From assembly GCA_002782605.1 (NCBI GenBank), contig PFIF01000002.1:1-16184 (forward strand): a DNA stretch of 16,184 nt, given 5' to 3'. The position numbers were made by a program, and so were the translations under genes. The first letter of the stretch is position 1. Every line of letters starts with the position of its first letter. The stretch comes from Deltaproteobacteria bacterium CG_4_8_14_3_um_filter_43_13 (lineage in GTDB: Bacteria; Desulfobacterota; UBA8473). Positions 1 to 7,559 of the stretch are shown one piece after another. The notes under the pieces are model-generated. The model was not told where the DNA came from. It made no database searches and worked only from the letters and a program-made list of their open reading frames with translations.

Positions 1-101
1 AAAGAGGAGCTATACCAGCTCCGTAAAGAGGTCAAGCAGCTGCGAATGGAGCGAGAAATCTTAAAAAGGCAGCGGCCTTCTTTGCCAAAGAGTCGGAGTA
101 A
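1..101 (+). pseudogene. 3' end of IS3 orfA (transposase helper), frameshifted
   Basis: Frame 1 encodes a charged helical stretch ending QLRMEREILK, the usual leucine-zipper-like tail of IS3-family OrfA. The usual continuation (KKAAAFFAKESE, then stop at 99-101) is present, but in frame 3, so a -1 shift lies in the A-run at 63-67. Intact members normally have six A residues followed by G here. Five are present, so the run seems to have lost one base. With six, orfA would read through to its stop and a programmed -1 slip would enter orfB. With five, neither product is made normally. That six is ancestral is inferred from how the two frames join. Confidence 0.7.
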
Positions 102-499
102 AATACGACTTCATCCGGCAGCAACAGAAGTCCTATCCCATAACCGTTTTGTGCCGAGTCAGCCGGAGCAAATATTACAAGTACCTTAAAACAGTGCATG
201 AGAATCAAATAAATCCGGATTTTGAGTTAATTGCTAAAGTTCGTCAAATACACTCCGACACCAGAGGCAGCTACGGTTCACGACGGATGAGCGGTCAGCT
301 TCGGGATGACGGCTATGATGTTGGCAGATACCGAGCCAGTAGCCTAATGAAAAAAGCCGGTGTATATGTAAAACTTCAAAAGAGATTTAAAAGAATCACT
401 GATAGTAATCACAATCAGCCGGTGGCACCAAATCTTTTAAATCGTCAATTTGAAGTTGCGCGATCCGATACTGTCTGGTGTGCTGATATAACCTACTTA

Positions 500-684
500 G
501 TTCGCCCTGAAAAATTTCCTTTTCTGCTCTCTAGTGCAGGCTTTTTGACCCATCTAAGCTCGTAAATCGTAAGTCGCAAGTCGTAAATAAAAGGTATAAC
601 ACCCATTCACGATTCACGATTCACGACTTACGGTTTTTTTGACGATGTTCGTTCCAAAGGAAATTTTTCATTTTTCAGGATGAA
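500..684. mobile_element. 185-bp non-autonomous (MITE-like) element inserted in the transposase
   Basis: The insert is bounded by a direct repeat CTACTTA at 493-499 and 685-691, read as a 7-bp target duplication. Its ends are inverted copies. From the left: TTCGCCCTGAAAAA then TTTCCTTT. From the right on the other strand: TTCATCCTGAAAAA, a 7-bp TGAAAAA duplication, then TTTCCTTT. The centre (about 562-632) is a further imperfect palindrome made of repeated CGTAAGTCG and TCACGATTCACGAT-type units. It holds no gene. Removing it with one copy of the direct repeat restores the transposase frame exactly. It must be mobilised in trans, if at all, by a transposase not seen here. Confidence 0.85.
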
Positions 685-1023
685 CTACTTATGGACACTT
701 CAGGGCTGGTTATATCTGGCGGTTGTTCTGGATTTGTATTCACGTAAAATAGTGGGCTGGGCTATGAGCAATCGTTTGGCAGCCCCCTTGATTAAGGAAG
801 CTTTATCGATGGCTTACTGGCGCCGAAAGTCCGAAAAAGGTTTAATCCACCACTCAGACCGAGGGAGTCAATATGCCGGCAATGAATACCAAAGACTTTT
901 AGATCAATACGGCATGGTTTGCAGTATGAGCCGAAAAGGCGACTGTTGGGATAATGCCGTAGTTGAAAGTTTTTTTCACTCCCTTAAAACCGAATGGATC
1001 TCTGACATCATTTATAGAACTAG

Positions 1024-1192
1024 TGCTTTGACTCATAAATAACTTTACCAAAAATGTCTCCCCTCCCTTGGTGGGAGGGGATTAAGGGGAGGGGGCAACA
1101 TAGCGATTCTTTACCTCCACCCTGCCCCTCCCCCATCAAGGGGGAGGGAATATTTATGGTAATTCATAGTAAAGGTATTAAAGGGACATTCC
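1024..1192. mobile_element. 169-bp G/C-striped palindromic element inserted in the transposase
   Basis: The insert is bounded by the direct repeat ACTAG at 1019-1023 and 1193-1197, read as a 5-bp target duplication. Its arms are imperfect inverted copies: TTACCAAAAATGTCTCCC near the left, and on the other strand from the right TTACCATAAATATTCCC. The inner part carries runs such as GGTGGGAGGGGATTAAGGGG and CTGCCCCTCCCCC that can pair into a long hairpin. The outermost 20-30 bp match poorly, so the exact termini are less sure than the duplication. It holds no gene. Removal restores the transposase frame. Confidence 0.8.
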
Positions 1193-1330
1193 ACTAGAGA
1201 GACGGCTAAAAGTGATATAATCAAATATATCGAAATGTTTTATAATAGTCACCGTCTCCATTCATTTTTAGGGTATAAAAATCCAAATATTTTTGAGAAT
1301 AATTTTTCTTTGGCAAAAGTCGCTTAACTG

Positions 1331-1357
1331 GGTGTCCGTTTTTACTTGACCAGATCA
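1331..1357 (-). repeat. Probable right terminal inverted repeat of the IS3-family element
   Basis: Directly after the transposase stop, the sequence read inward from 1357 is TGATCTGGTCAAGTAAAAAC followed by GGACACC. IS3-family ends begin with TG and often hold a GGACA-type block, and this lies at the usual distance after orfB. The left copy is outside the window, so the match cannot be confirmed. Confidence 0.6.
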
Positions 1358-1420
1358 ATACTATATATGCTATTGATTGTGTACATAGCTTTCAAAAGAT
1401 AGAAAATTCCATAAATGTTA

Positions 1421-1453
1421 TTGACAATATTCCGCTATTTAATTATCTATATT
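1421..1453 (+). promoter_or_regulatory. Possible promoter for the polyferredoxin-Hdr operon
   Basis: A perfect -35 hexamer TTGACA sits at 1421-1426. The best -10-like hexamers downstream are TATCTA at 1444 (17-bp spacer, weak match) and TATATT at 1448 (good match, 21-bp spacer). It lies just beyond the IS right end and upstream of a palindromic element and the first gene of the + strand run. The position fits; the -10 is not convincing. Confidence 0.35.
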
Positions 1454-1454
1454 G

Positions 1455-1582
1455 TAACCGTTCACGGTTCTCAGTTTACAGTTCACGGTTTAATTAAAAC
1501 AGCAGGCTTAAGCCCGCTGTTTATATAAAGCTTGAAGCATTTTTACCAGCTGTTAACTGCAAACCGTAAACTGTGAACGGAT
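1455..1582. repeat. Imperfect inverted-repeat element with a central hairpin
   Basis: Left arm units CCGTTCACGGTT and CAGTTTACAGTTCACGGTTT (1459-1491) recur inverted at 1555-1580 as AACTGCAAACCGTAAACTG followed by TGAACGG. In the middle, 1498-1523 is a near-perfect palindrome (AAACAGCAGGCTTAAGCCCG then CTGTTT, one mismatch). It occupies most of the leader between the possible promoter and the polyferredoxin start, so it would be transcribed and could fold. Function unknown; it resembles a short interspersed palindrome rather than a terminator, as no T-run follows. Confidence 0.7.
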
Positions 1583-1601
1583 ACTTAATCCTGGAGATAT
1601 T

Positions 1602-2435
1602 ATGATTGCTTTGAATACAAAAACTGAAACAGATGAAAAGATAGAGATTAAGCTGAAGCTGTATGTGGATGAGATATCCCTGGTTCTGAATAAATTGGTT
1701 TGCATTAAATGCGATATATGTAAAACGGTTTGCCCTAAGGATGCTATCTCGGTAATACGGGATGAAAAAGAGGTCAGGATTGATATTGATGAGGAGAAAT
1801 GTGTTCTGTGCGAGGTCTGCTCTCACTTCTGTCCGGTATCGGCGATTACCTTAACCTACAACAATCTTCCAAAGAGTATTCTTCTGGACAACCAGGGAGT
1901 ACTTTCGTTCCCAAAGAGGATAGAGATAGATACCAGCAGATGCCCCAGTCACTGTTCTAAAAACCCTGAGGGAGAACACCGGTGGTGTCGCAGAAACGAT
2001 GAAGTAATCGATAATACTTACGAAGACTGTCCCAAGTTCTGTTTTTCATGCGTTGAAAACTGTCCGAGAGACCTGATAGGAATGGAAGGTGATTCGGTAA
2101 AGCCCAATGAAGCCAGATGTCTTGGCTGCCCCCATTGCCAGGACAATTGTGAGTATGGCTCAATAAGCATAACCCCTGTATTTTCCGGAGAGATAGGTAT
2201 CAATAGCAAGCTCTGCCCTGAAGAATGTACCAGGTGCATAGATATTTGCCCGACAAAAGCGATTAGCAGAGAGGGGGAAGATGTTGTTGTCAATGACAGA
2301 TATTGCTCATTCTGTGGGGCATGTGTTAATATATGTGATAAAGAGGCAATCGACCTGAAAAGGACAGATGTGAAAGCAGAGGATGGTGAGTTTTCGGCTG
2401 CCTGGTCAAATGCAGTAGAGAAGCTAATGGGTTGA
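1602..2435 (+). CDS. Polyferredoxin, FwdF-like (at least six [4Fe-4S] clusters)
   Basis: A 277-residue soluble electron carrier with no signal peptide or membrane segment. Complete four-cysteine sets occur at residues 34/37/40/44, 67/70/73/77, 143/147/150/154, 173/176/179/183, 205/209/212/216 and 235/238/241/245. Sets at 143 and 205 have a C-x3-C start instead of C-x2-C. Cys114, Cys118 and Cys129 lie in a non-standard insert and may hold a further cluster. Archaeal FwdF and MvhB polyferredoxins wire Hdr or hydrogenase to formylmethanofuran dehydrogenase; this one is shorter. The ATG at 1602 follows GGAG at 1593-1596. It is the first gene of the run and precedes hdrA, so it probably carries electrons between the HdrA proteins and the Fwd-like proteins downstream. 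The partner is inferred. Confidence 0.85.
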   Translation: MIALNTKTETDEKIEIKLKLYVDEISLVLNKLVCIKCDICKTVCPKDAISVIRDEKEVRIDIDEEKCVLCEVCSHFCPVSAITLTYNNLPKSILLDNQGVLSFPKRIEIDTSRCPSHCSKNPEGEHRWCRRNDEVIDNTYEDCPKFCFSCVENCPRDLIGMEGDSVKPNEARCLGCPHCQDNCEYGSISITPVFSGEIGINSKLCPEECTRCIDICPTKAISREGEDVVVNDRYCSFCGACVNICDKEAIDLKRTDVKAEDGEFSAAWSNAVEKLMG

Positions 2436-2449
2436 GTTTGTGAGTCTAT

Positions 2450-2477
2450 TCTGACTTCTGACTTCTGACTTCTGACT
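2450..2477. repeat. Four tandem copies of a 7-bp unit (TCTGACT)
   Basis: Four perfect copies of TCTGACT lie between the polyferredoxin stop and the hdrA ribosome site (AGGTGA at 2482-2487). It resembles one arm of the short-unit palindromes elsewhere in the window, without the opposite arm. A simple repeat this close to the start codon could change the spacing or the mRNA structure if it varies in copy number. Confidence 0.85.
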
Positions 2478-2491
2478 TAATAGGTGATTCT

Positions 2492-4831
2492 ATGGGTGAA
2501 GAGATACGGATAGGGGTATATGTCTGCCATTGCGGTAAGAACATCGCAGCGGTGGTAGACACGTCCACTGTGGCTGATTTTGCATCATCCTTGAATGATG
2601 TGGTTGTAGCCAGGGAGAATACCTACTGCTGCGCTGAAACCGGTCAGGCCCAGATTAGAGATGACATAAAGGAACATAACCTCAATCGGGTTGTCATAGC
2701 CTCATGTTCTCCCAAACTCCACGAGCCCACCTTCAGAAGAACAGTAACAGAGGCCGGTCTGAATCCCTATCTTATGGAAATGGTAAATATCAGGGAGCAC
2801 TGCTCCTGGGTCCATATGCGTGAGCGAGATGCAGCAACGAAAAAGGCTATGGACCTGGTCAAGATGGGGGTAGCAAAGGCAAGGCTTCTTCAACCATTGA
2901 GCGATAGAGAAGTGCCTACCACGAAAAATGCTCTGGTCATAGGTGGCGGTATTGCCGGGCTTCAGGCAGCTACTGATATAGCCAATGCAGGTCATCGTGT
3001 ATACCTGGTCGAAAAGGCCCCTACCCTGGGAGGTAAGGTAGCTCAACTGTCAGGGGTCTCCTCAGATCACCAATCCCCGGAATGTCTGCTTATCCCCATG
3101 ATGACAGGGGCAATAATCCACCCAAATATTGAGGTGTTCACAAATGCTGAGGTAAAGTCAGTAGATGGGTATATCGGCAACTTCAAAGTAAGAATCATAA
3201 AACACCCACGATATGTGAAGGAGAGCTGTATCCTGTGCGGTGAATGCAGTGCTGTATGCCCTGTAGAGGTATCGAATGAGTTCAATGCAGGAATGGATTC
3301 TAGAAAGGCTATCTATCTTCCCTTTGAACAGGCTACCCCTTCTACCTATGTGGTAGATATGAAGCATTGTACAAGGTGTGGTCTCTGTGTTGAAAGCTGT
3401 CCCGTAAATGCCATAGATCTGGAAGATAGAGAAGAGGAGTTGGAGCTTGAGGTTGGCAGTATCATAGTGGCAACGGGGTTTGAATCCTTCGATCCCCGGA
3501 ATAAGCCAAAGTACAGTTACAGCCAATTCAAGAACGTAATAACCTCACTTCAATTGGAGAGGATGCTGGATCCTGAAGGACCAACGGGTGGCAAACCCCT
3601 GAGACCTTCTGATGGCAGGAAGCCCACAAAAATCGCCTTTATACAATGTGTTGGTTCCAGGGAGGAAGACGGGAACCAGTACTGTTCAAAAATCTGCTGC
3701 ATGTCAACGATAAAACAGGCAAAGACACTGAAGACCCTCTTCCCTGAGGCTGATATAACTGTATATTACAGAGACATAAGGCTAACGAAAAAAGAGCTTG
3801 AGAAGATGTACAGAGAAGTCAGAGAGGCTGGGGTACTTTTCGTAAGAGGGGATATTAAAGAAGTGTCGGAAACAGAGGGTAATAACCTGTTGATAAAGGT
3901 ACACAGCGAAACTCTGAACCGTATGATATCCCGTGACATAGAGATGGTGATACTGGCAGTGGGGCTTGAGCCCTGTATAGACGGTAATTTGATAAAAGAG
4001 ATAATAAAGGTTCCCACAGGCACTGACGGTTTCTTTATGGAAGCACATCCGAAGCTCAGGCCCATAGATACTGTTATTGACGGAGTCTATCTGGCTGGTG
4101 CCTGTCTGGGTCCTAAGGATATTGCTGAATCTATAGCTCAGGCCAGCGGGGCAGCGGCCAAGGTATGTGGCCTTTTCTCCAAGGATAGATTGAAGCTTGA
4201 TGGAATAATATCGAAGGTGGATCCAGATGTATGCATTGGATGCGGGATTTGCATAAAACAGTGCCCATTCCATGCCATTATAGAAGAGGAAATTGAAGAA
4301 GAAAAGAAGGCAAAGGTTGTTGAGGCTGCATGCAAGGGGTGCGGCGTGTGTGCAGGGGCTTGCCCCACAGGGGCAATAGAGGCATTCAGCTTTACAACCG
4401 AACAGCTACATGCCCAGATAGATGCAGCACTGGAAGAAAATCCTGGAGAAAAGATAATCGCATTCTGTTGTAATTGGTGCTCCTATGCCGGTGCGGATTT
4501 TGCCGGAGTATCCCGACTGCAGTATCCAACCAATGTAAGGATAATACGTACCATGTGTTCAGGCAGGTTGAGTAAGGACATTATACTATACGCCTTTGAG
4601 AAGGGTGCGGGGATGGTCCTCGTCTCGGGGTGTCATCCCCCTGGGGACTGCCATTATGTGTCCGGTAACTATAGGTGCGAAGAACGGGTGAATTCTTTAA
4701 TGAAGACCCTGCCTAAGAAGGGTATAGACCCCAAAAGGCTCAGGCTGGAATGGATATCCGCTGCGGAGGGGGTTGTGTTTCAGAGGGTTACCAAAGAGAT
4801 GGCAAAGGAACTGAATGATGTGAAAGGGTAA
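2492..4831 (+). CDS. hdrA: HdrA-like flavoprotein fused to ferredoxin and MvhD-type domains
   Basis: A 779-residue cytoplasmic flavo-iron-sulfur protein. Order: N-terminal HdrA cysteine domain (Cys12, 14, 46, 47, 72); FAD-binding Rossmann motif GGGIAG at 151-156; inserted ferredoxin clusters at Cys246/249/252/256 and 293/296/299/303; second flavin half with FIQCVGSRE at 383-391 and Cys398, 402, 403; a C-terminal two-cluster ferredoxin at Cys581/584/587/591 and 614/617/620/624; and an MvhD/FrhD-like [2Fe-2S] domain at about 655-735 (Cys659, 660, 663, 689, 714, 720, 729). HdrA is the electron-bifurcating FAD subunit of heterodisulfide reductase; MvhD links it to an electron donor. The same fusion occurs in QmoB-like proteins. 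In the motif usually written DCSxC the first cysteine appears to be Ser195 and only Cys198 remains. Start ATG follows AGGTGA. No hdrB or hdrC is nearby. Confidence 0.9.
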   Translation: MGEEIRIGVYVCHCGKNIAAVVDTSTVADFASSLNDVVVARENTYCCAETGQAQIRDDIKEHNLNRVVIASCSPKLHEPTFRRTVTEAGLNPYLMEMVNIREHCSWVHMRERDAATKKAMDLVKMGVAKARLLQPLSDREVPTTKNALVIGGGIAGLQAATDIANAGHRVYLVEKAPTLGGKVAQLSGVSSDHQSPECLLIPMMTGAIIHPNIEVFTNAEVKSVDGYIGNFKVRIIKHPRYVKESCILCGECSAVCPVEVSNEFNAGMDSRKAIYLPFEQATPSTYVVDMKHCTRCGLCVESCPVNAIDLEDREEELELEVGSIIVATGFESFDPRNKPKYSYSQFKNVITSLQLERMLDPEGPTGGKPLRPSDGRKPTKIAFIQCVGSREEDGNQYCSKICCMSTIKQAKTLKTLFPEADITVYYRDIRLTKKELEKMYREVREAGVLFVRGDIKEVSETEGNNLLIKVHSETLNRMISRDIEMVILAVGLEPCIDGNLIKEIIKVPTGTDGFFMEAHPKLRPIDTVIDGVYLAGACLGPKDIAESIAQASGAAAKVCGLFSKDRLKLDGIISKVDPDVCIGCGICIKQCPFHAIIEEEIEEEKKAKVVEAACKGCGVCAGACPTGAIEAFSFTTEQLHAQIDAALEENPGEKIIAFCCNWCSYAGADFAGVSRLQYPTNVRIIRTMCSGRLSKDIILYAFEKGAGMVLVSGCHPPGDCHYVSGNYRCEERVNSLMKTLPKKGIDPKRLRLEWISAAEGVVFQRVTKEMAKELNDVKG

Positions 4832-4839
4832 GGTAATTA

Positions 4840-5038
4840 CTCGATAGCCTGTAAATTTATAAATACTAAACAAACACTAAACTCTAAATCCGAAACACTA
4901 AACAATACACAAATATCAAAATCCCAATGACCAAAATATATTTGGAGTTTTTTAATGGTTTTGGATTTAGAACATTTGAATTTTGTGCTTGTTTAGGATT
5001 TCGATATTAGGATTTAGGATTTTCCACATTTTATCGAG
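4840..5038. repeat. 199-bp imperfect palindromic element between the two hdrA genes
   Basis: It is bounded by CTCGATA at 4840-4846 and its inverse TATCGAG at 5032-5038. The left half is rich in ACTAAACAAACACTAAA and CTAAATCC-type units, the right half in GGATTTAGGATTT units, so the two halves can fold on each other imperfectly. The centre holds CCAAAATATATTTGG, itself nearly palindromic. No coding capacity is visible. It fills almost all of the 224-bp gap, leaving only the GGGGTGA ribosome site for the next gene. Confidence 0.75.
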
Positions 5039-5055
5039 CATGCTTGGGGTGAATA

Positions 5056-6711
5056 ATGACTAAAACTGGTATCTTCCTATGTGTATGTCCGTCTGCAACT
5101 TCAGCTATTGATATAGAAAAAACTGCAAAAAGTATAGAGCTAGCCGATAGAGTTGTGTACCCTTACAGGTATCTCTGTTCACAAAGGGGATTGAGGTTTT
5201 TAGATGATTGTATCGATAAGGATAAACTCGATCGCATATTCATTGTGGCCTGCCCAGAGGATATCCACCGTCACGTCTTTAAAAGGGCATCTTCATCGAA
5301 AGGACCTGGCATAGAGTACATTAACATAGGAAAGATTAAGGATGAAAAGGGCCTCATAGATTCGATAAAAGAAAGACTAAAAGAGGATAGAGGGAAGGTC
5401 ATCAAGGAAGAAGTAATGACCAGAGAGGTCCTCGTGATAGGTGGGGGTGTGGGAGGGGTTCAGGCTGCCCTGGATATCGCCGAAGAGGGTTATAAGGTTT
5501 ATGTGGTGGAGAGAACCCTGTCTGTTGGCGGTGTCATGGCTCAACTGGACAAAACGTTTCCCACCATGGACTGCTCGATATGTATCCTTGGGCCAAAGCT
5601 CGTGGATGCAGGCAAAACCCCCAACATCGAGCTGATAACAAATGCCGACATAAAGAACATAACAGGCAAGGCAGGGGATTTCAATGTGGAGGTTGAAATA
5701 CAACCGAGATATGTGGATATGGAGAAGTGTAACGGATGTAGTGCCTGTGTCGAGGTCTGTCCTGTGATATTACCCAACGAGTGGGACTTAAACCTGAAGC
5801 CTAGAAAGTGCATTTATGTGATGTTTGCCCAGTCTGTCCCCTTGAGATATACAATAGATAAAGAAAAGTGTATCGAGTGTGAACTGTGTAAAAAGGTCTG
5901 CGAATTGGATGCTATAAACCTCGATGAAGAACCAAAGAGGCGAACCCTAAACGTGGGGGCCATCGTTCTAGCCACAGGTACCCAGACCTTCGATGCATCC
6001 AGGAAAAAGCAGTATGGATACGGCAGGATAAAGAATGTGGTGACCAACATGGAGTTTGAGCGCATAATATGCGCATCCGGCCCAACCAGTGGAGAACTCT
6101 TAAGACCGGATGGTAAGCACATAAAGAAGGTAGCATTCATCCAATGTGTTGGTTCCAGAGACATACATTTCCATGAGTACTGTTCCTCTTACTGCTGTAT
6201 GGCGAGCATAAAAGAGGGCAGACTGGTTATGGAACACGATCCGGATGCAGAGGTTTGGATATTCTACAATGACCTTCGTGCCTTCGGAAAGGGATTTGAA
6301 GAGCTCTATGTACGTTCGGAAAAGGAAGGGATCAAATTTATCAGGGGTCTCCCCGGTGAGATAAGAGAAAACGCGGAGACTGAAGATCCCATTGTTACGT
6401 TTGAAGATACGAAGACAGGAAAGGTTAGTGAGATTGGGTTTGATATGGTAGTCCTGGCAGTAGCATTAGAACCTTCGGAACAAAATCCCCGCCTCGCTGA
6501 GATGCTCGATCTGGAGATTGACCCCCACGGTTTTTTCAAAGAGTTGAATTCCACTTCAAGGCCTCTGGAGACCTCCAATAGAGGGGTATTTTTAGCCGGT
6601 ACCTGCCAGGGTCCTAAAGATATACCTGAAACAGTAGCTCAGGCCAGCGGGACAGCGGCAAAGGTGTGTACGCTGTTTTCAGAGATAAACCAGCCAGCAA
6701 AAAGGTTGTGA
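5056..6711 (+). CDS. hdrA: Second HdrA-like flavoprotein, without C-terminal fusions
   Basis: A 551-residue paralogue of the preceding gene that stops straight after the flavin domain. It has an N-terminal domain with Cys9, 11, 41 and 66; a Rossmann FAD motif GGGVGG at 129-134; an intact MDCSIC motif (Cys173, Cys176) that the larger paralogue lacks; inserted ferredoxin clusters at Cys225/228/231/235 and 272/275/278/282; FIQCVGSRD at 361-369; and Cys376, 380, 381. HdrA proteins work as dimers, so the pair may form a heterodimer in which only the larger subunit has the extra ferredoxin and MvhD domains; that is inference. It is longer than QmoA-type proteins (about 400 residues), so I do not call it Qmo. 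The ATG follows GGGGTGA. The stop overlaps the ribosome site (GAGGAAA) of the next small ORF, suggesting cotranscription. Confidence 0.9.
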   Translation: MTKTGIFLCVCPSATSAIDIEKTAKSIELADRVVYPYRYLCSQRGLRFLDDCIDKDKLDRIFIVACPEDIHRHVFKRASSSKGPGIEYINIGKIKDEKGLIDSIKERLKEDRGKVIKEEVMTREVLVIGGGVGGVQAALDIAEEGYKVYVVERTLSVGGVMAQLDKTFPTMDCSICILGPKLVDAGKTPNIELITNADIKNITGKAGDFNVEVEIQPRYVDMEKCNGCSACVEVCPVILPNEWDLNLKPRKCIYVMFAQSVPLRYTIDKEKCIECELCKKVCELDAINLDEEPKRRTLNVGAIVLATGTQTFDASRKKQYGYGRIKNVVTNMEFERIICASGPTSGELLRPDGKHIKKVAFIQCVGSRDIHFHEYCSSYCCMASIKEGRLVMEHDPDAEVWIFYNDLRAFGKGFEELYVRSEKEGIKFIRGLPGEIRENAETEDPIVTFEDTKTGKVSEIGFDMVVLAVALEPSEQNPRLAEMLDLEIDPHGFFKELNSTSRPLETSNRGVFLAGTCQGPKDIPETVAQASGTAAKVCTLFSEINQPAKRL

Positions 6712-6718
6712 GGAAATT

Positions 6719-6934
6719 ATGAACATTAAAAAACGTCCAAATCACAGGAAATATATTCAGGTGCTTCGCCAGATGTCGCCTGAAAAGAGGTTAATCAAGG
6801 CGTTCGAGTTGTCTGAATTTGCCAAGCAGCTTTTCATCCATGGGTTGCATCAGAGATTCCCGAATCTTCAAAATGAAGAATTCAGAAAAATACTTTTGGA
6901 GCGTCTCAATAAATGTCACAACAGGAATTACTAA
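6719..6934 (+). CDS. Small conserved-looking protein paired with a nucleotidyltransferase
   Basis: A 71-residue basic, helical protein. The stretch MSPEKRLIKAFELSEFAKQL followed by a run ending LLERLNKCHNRNY is of a type I have seen encoded before nucleotidyltransferase-fold genes. It starts 7 bp after the hdrA stop with GAGGAAA as ribosome site, and its last 22 bases overlap the next gene, so the two are translationally coupled. No catalytic motif is visible. It may be an antitoxin-like or regulatory partner of the nucleotidyltransferase; its function is not known to me. Confidence 0.6.
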   Translation: MNIKKRPNHRKYIQVLRQMSPEKRLIKAFELSEFAKQLFIHGLHQRFPNLQNEEFRKILLERLNKCHNRNY

Positions 6935-7479
6935 CAAGGGTTATTCAAGTACTTGAAGAAAGCAGAATCCAATATATGATAACAGGTTCTGTCGTTTCAA
7001 GCTTACAAGGTGAACCACGGTCTACCCATGATATAGACATGCTCATTGCTATTCAAAAGTCAGGTGCAAAGAAATTGGTCGAAGCCTTCCCGCCACCCGA
7101 CTTTTATCTGGATGAAGATAGTATTCTTGATGCAATTAACATGCAGAGCATGTTTAATCTAATTGATGTGAGAGAAGGAGATAAGGTTGATTTTTGGATA
7201 TTAACCGATGAACCTTTTGATCAATCACGTTTTTCACGTAGGTATAGTGAAAGGTTTATGGGGATAGAAATGCAAGTTTCAACTCCGGAGGATACAATTT
7301 TAGTAAAACTGAGGTGGGCAAAACTTTCTGGTGGAAGTGAAAAACAATTTGTCGATGCTCTACGGGTTTATGAAGTACAGTATGGGAAATTGGATATAGA
7401 TTATCTGGAACACTGGGTAAAGAAATTAGATGTTGAAGCATTATGGAGACGGTTAATGGATGAAGCGGAAAAAACATAA
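6913..7479 (+). CDS. Nucleotidyltransferase-fold protein (MNT-like)
   Basis: A 188-residue protein with the minimal nucleotidyltransferase signature: TGSVVSSLQG at 24-33 (the Gly-Ser loop), THDID at 38-42 giving Asp40 and Asp42, and KVDFWIL at 91-97 giving the third acidic residue Asp93. Stand-alone proteins of this kind transfer nucleotides to proteins or RNA and are often part of toxin-antitoxin pairs, but no HEPN partner is present. The ATG lies inside the upstream small ORF (22-base overlap). The pair looks like cargo in the metabolic run rather than part of the pathway. Substrate unknown. Confidence 0.75.
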   Translation: MSQQELLTRVIQVLEESRIQYMITGSVVSSLQGEPRSTHDIDMLIAIQKSGAKKLVEAFPPPDFYLDEDSILDAINMQSMFNLIDVREGDKVDFWILTDEPFDQSRFSRRYSERFMGIEMQVSTPEDTILVKLRWAKLSGGSEKQFVDALRVYEVQYGKLDIDYLEHWVKKLDVEALWRRLMDEAEKT

Positions 7480-7559
7480 TTGGTGCACAGCAGCTATCAA
7501 GCAACTTTCCTCTGATGTAAGATTGGAAGTAGAAGTCTCGTATAGCGAGGCAAGCAAGT

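Larger units (their letters stand above)
101..1327 (+). pseudogene. IS3-family orfB transposase, split into three pieces by two insertions
   Basis: The catalytic transposase frame starts near 101 (reading KYDFIRQQQKSYPI). It runs to about 499, resumes at 692-1023 and ends at 1198-1327 with the stop TAA. Joining the pieces gives DITYL-WTLQGWLYLAVV at the first junction and DIIYRT-RETAKSDIIKYI at the second, both in frame and as expected for the family. The C-terminal piece (FYNSHRLHSFLGYKNPN) is typical of IS3 transposases. All three DDE residues survive but on separate pieces. Open stretches at 149-565 and 680-1042 are fragments of this gene whose ends read into inserted DNA. No intact transposase is made from this locus. 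Confidence 0.9.
1..1357 (+). mobile_element. Decayed IS3-family insertion sequence, left end outside window
   Basis: This is the right part of an IS3-family element: the end of orfA, an orfB with the DDE integrase core, and a right end near 1357. The orfB product carries the family marks WCADITYL (first Asp), HHSDRGSQY (second Asp) and DNAVVESFF (Glu). The element is dead as it stands. The A-run at the orfA/orfB junction appears one base short, and orfB is split by two small insertions (500-684 and 1024-1192). The probable right terminal repeat, read inward from 1357, begins TGATCTGGTCAAGT and contains CGGACACC, like IS3-type ends. The left end lies before base 1, so the length and target duplication of the IS itself cannot be seen. 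Confidence 0.9.

Noticed and set aside
500..684. Group I or II intron or intein splitting the transposase
   Set aside because: At 185 bp with inverted ends and a 7-bp direct repeat it fits a small transposed element; no intron core or protein is present.
1521..6578. Many minus-strand open stretches over the polyferredoxin and hdrA genes
   Set aside because: They lack family homology and ribosome sites, and lie antisense to strongly supported Fe-S and flavoprotein genes.
2492..6711. qmoAB of a sulfate reducer
   Set aside because: The larger protein does resemble QmoB with its MvhD end, but the order is reversed, the second protein is longer than QmoA and has an HdrA N-terminal domain, and no membrane QmoC or aprAB is nearby.
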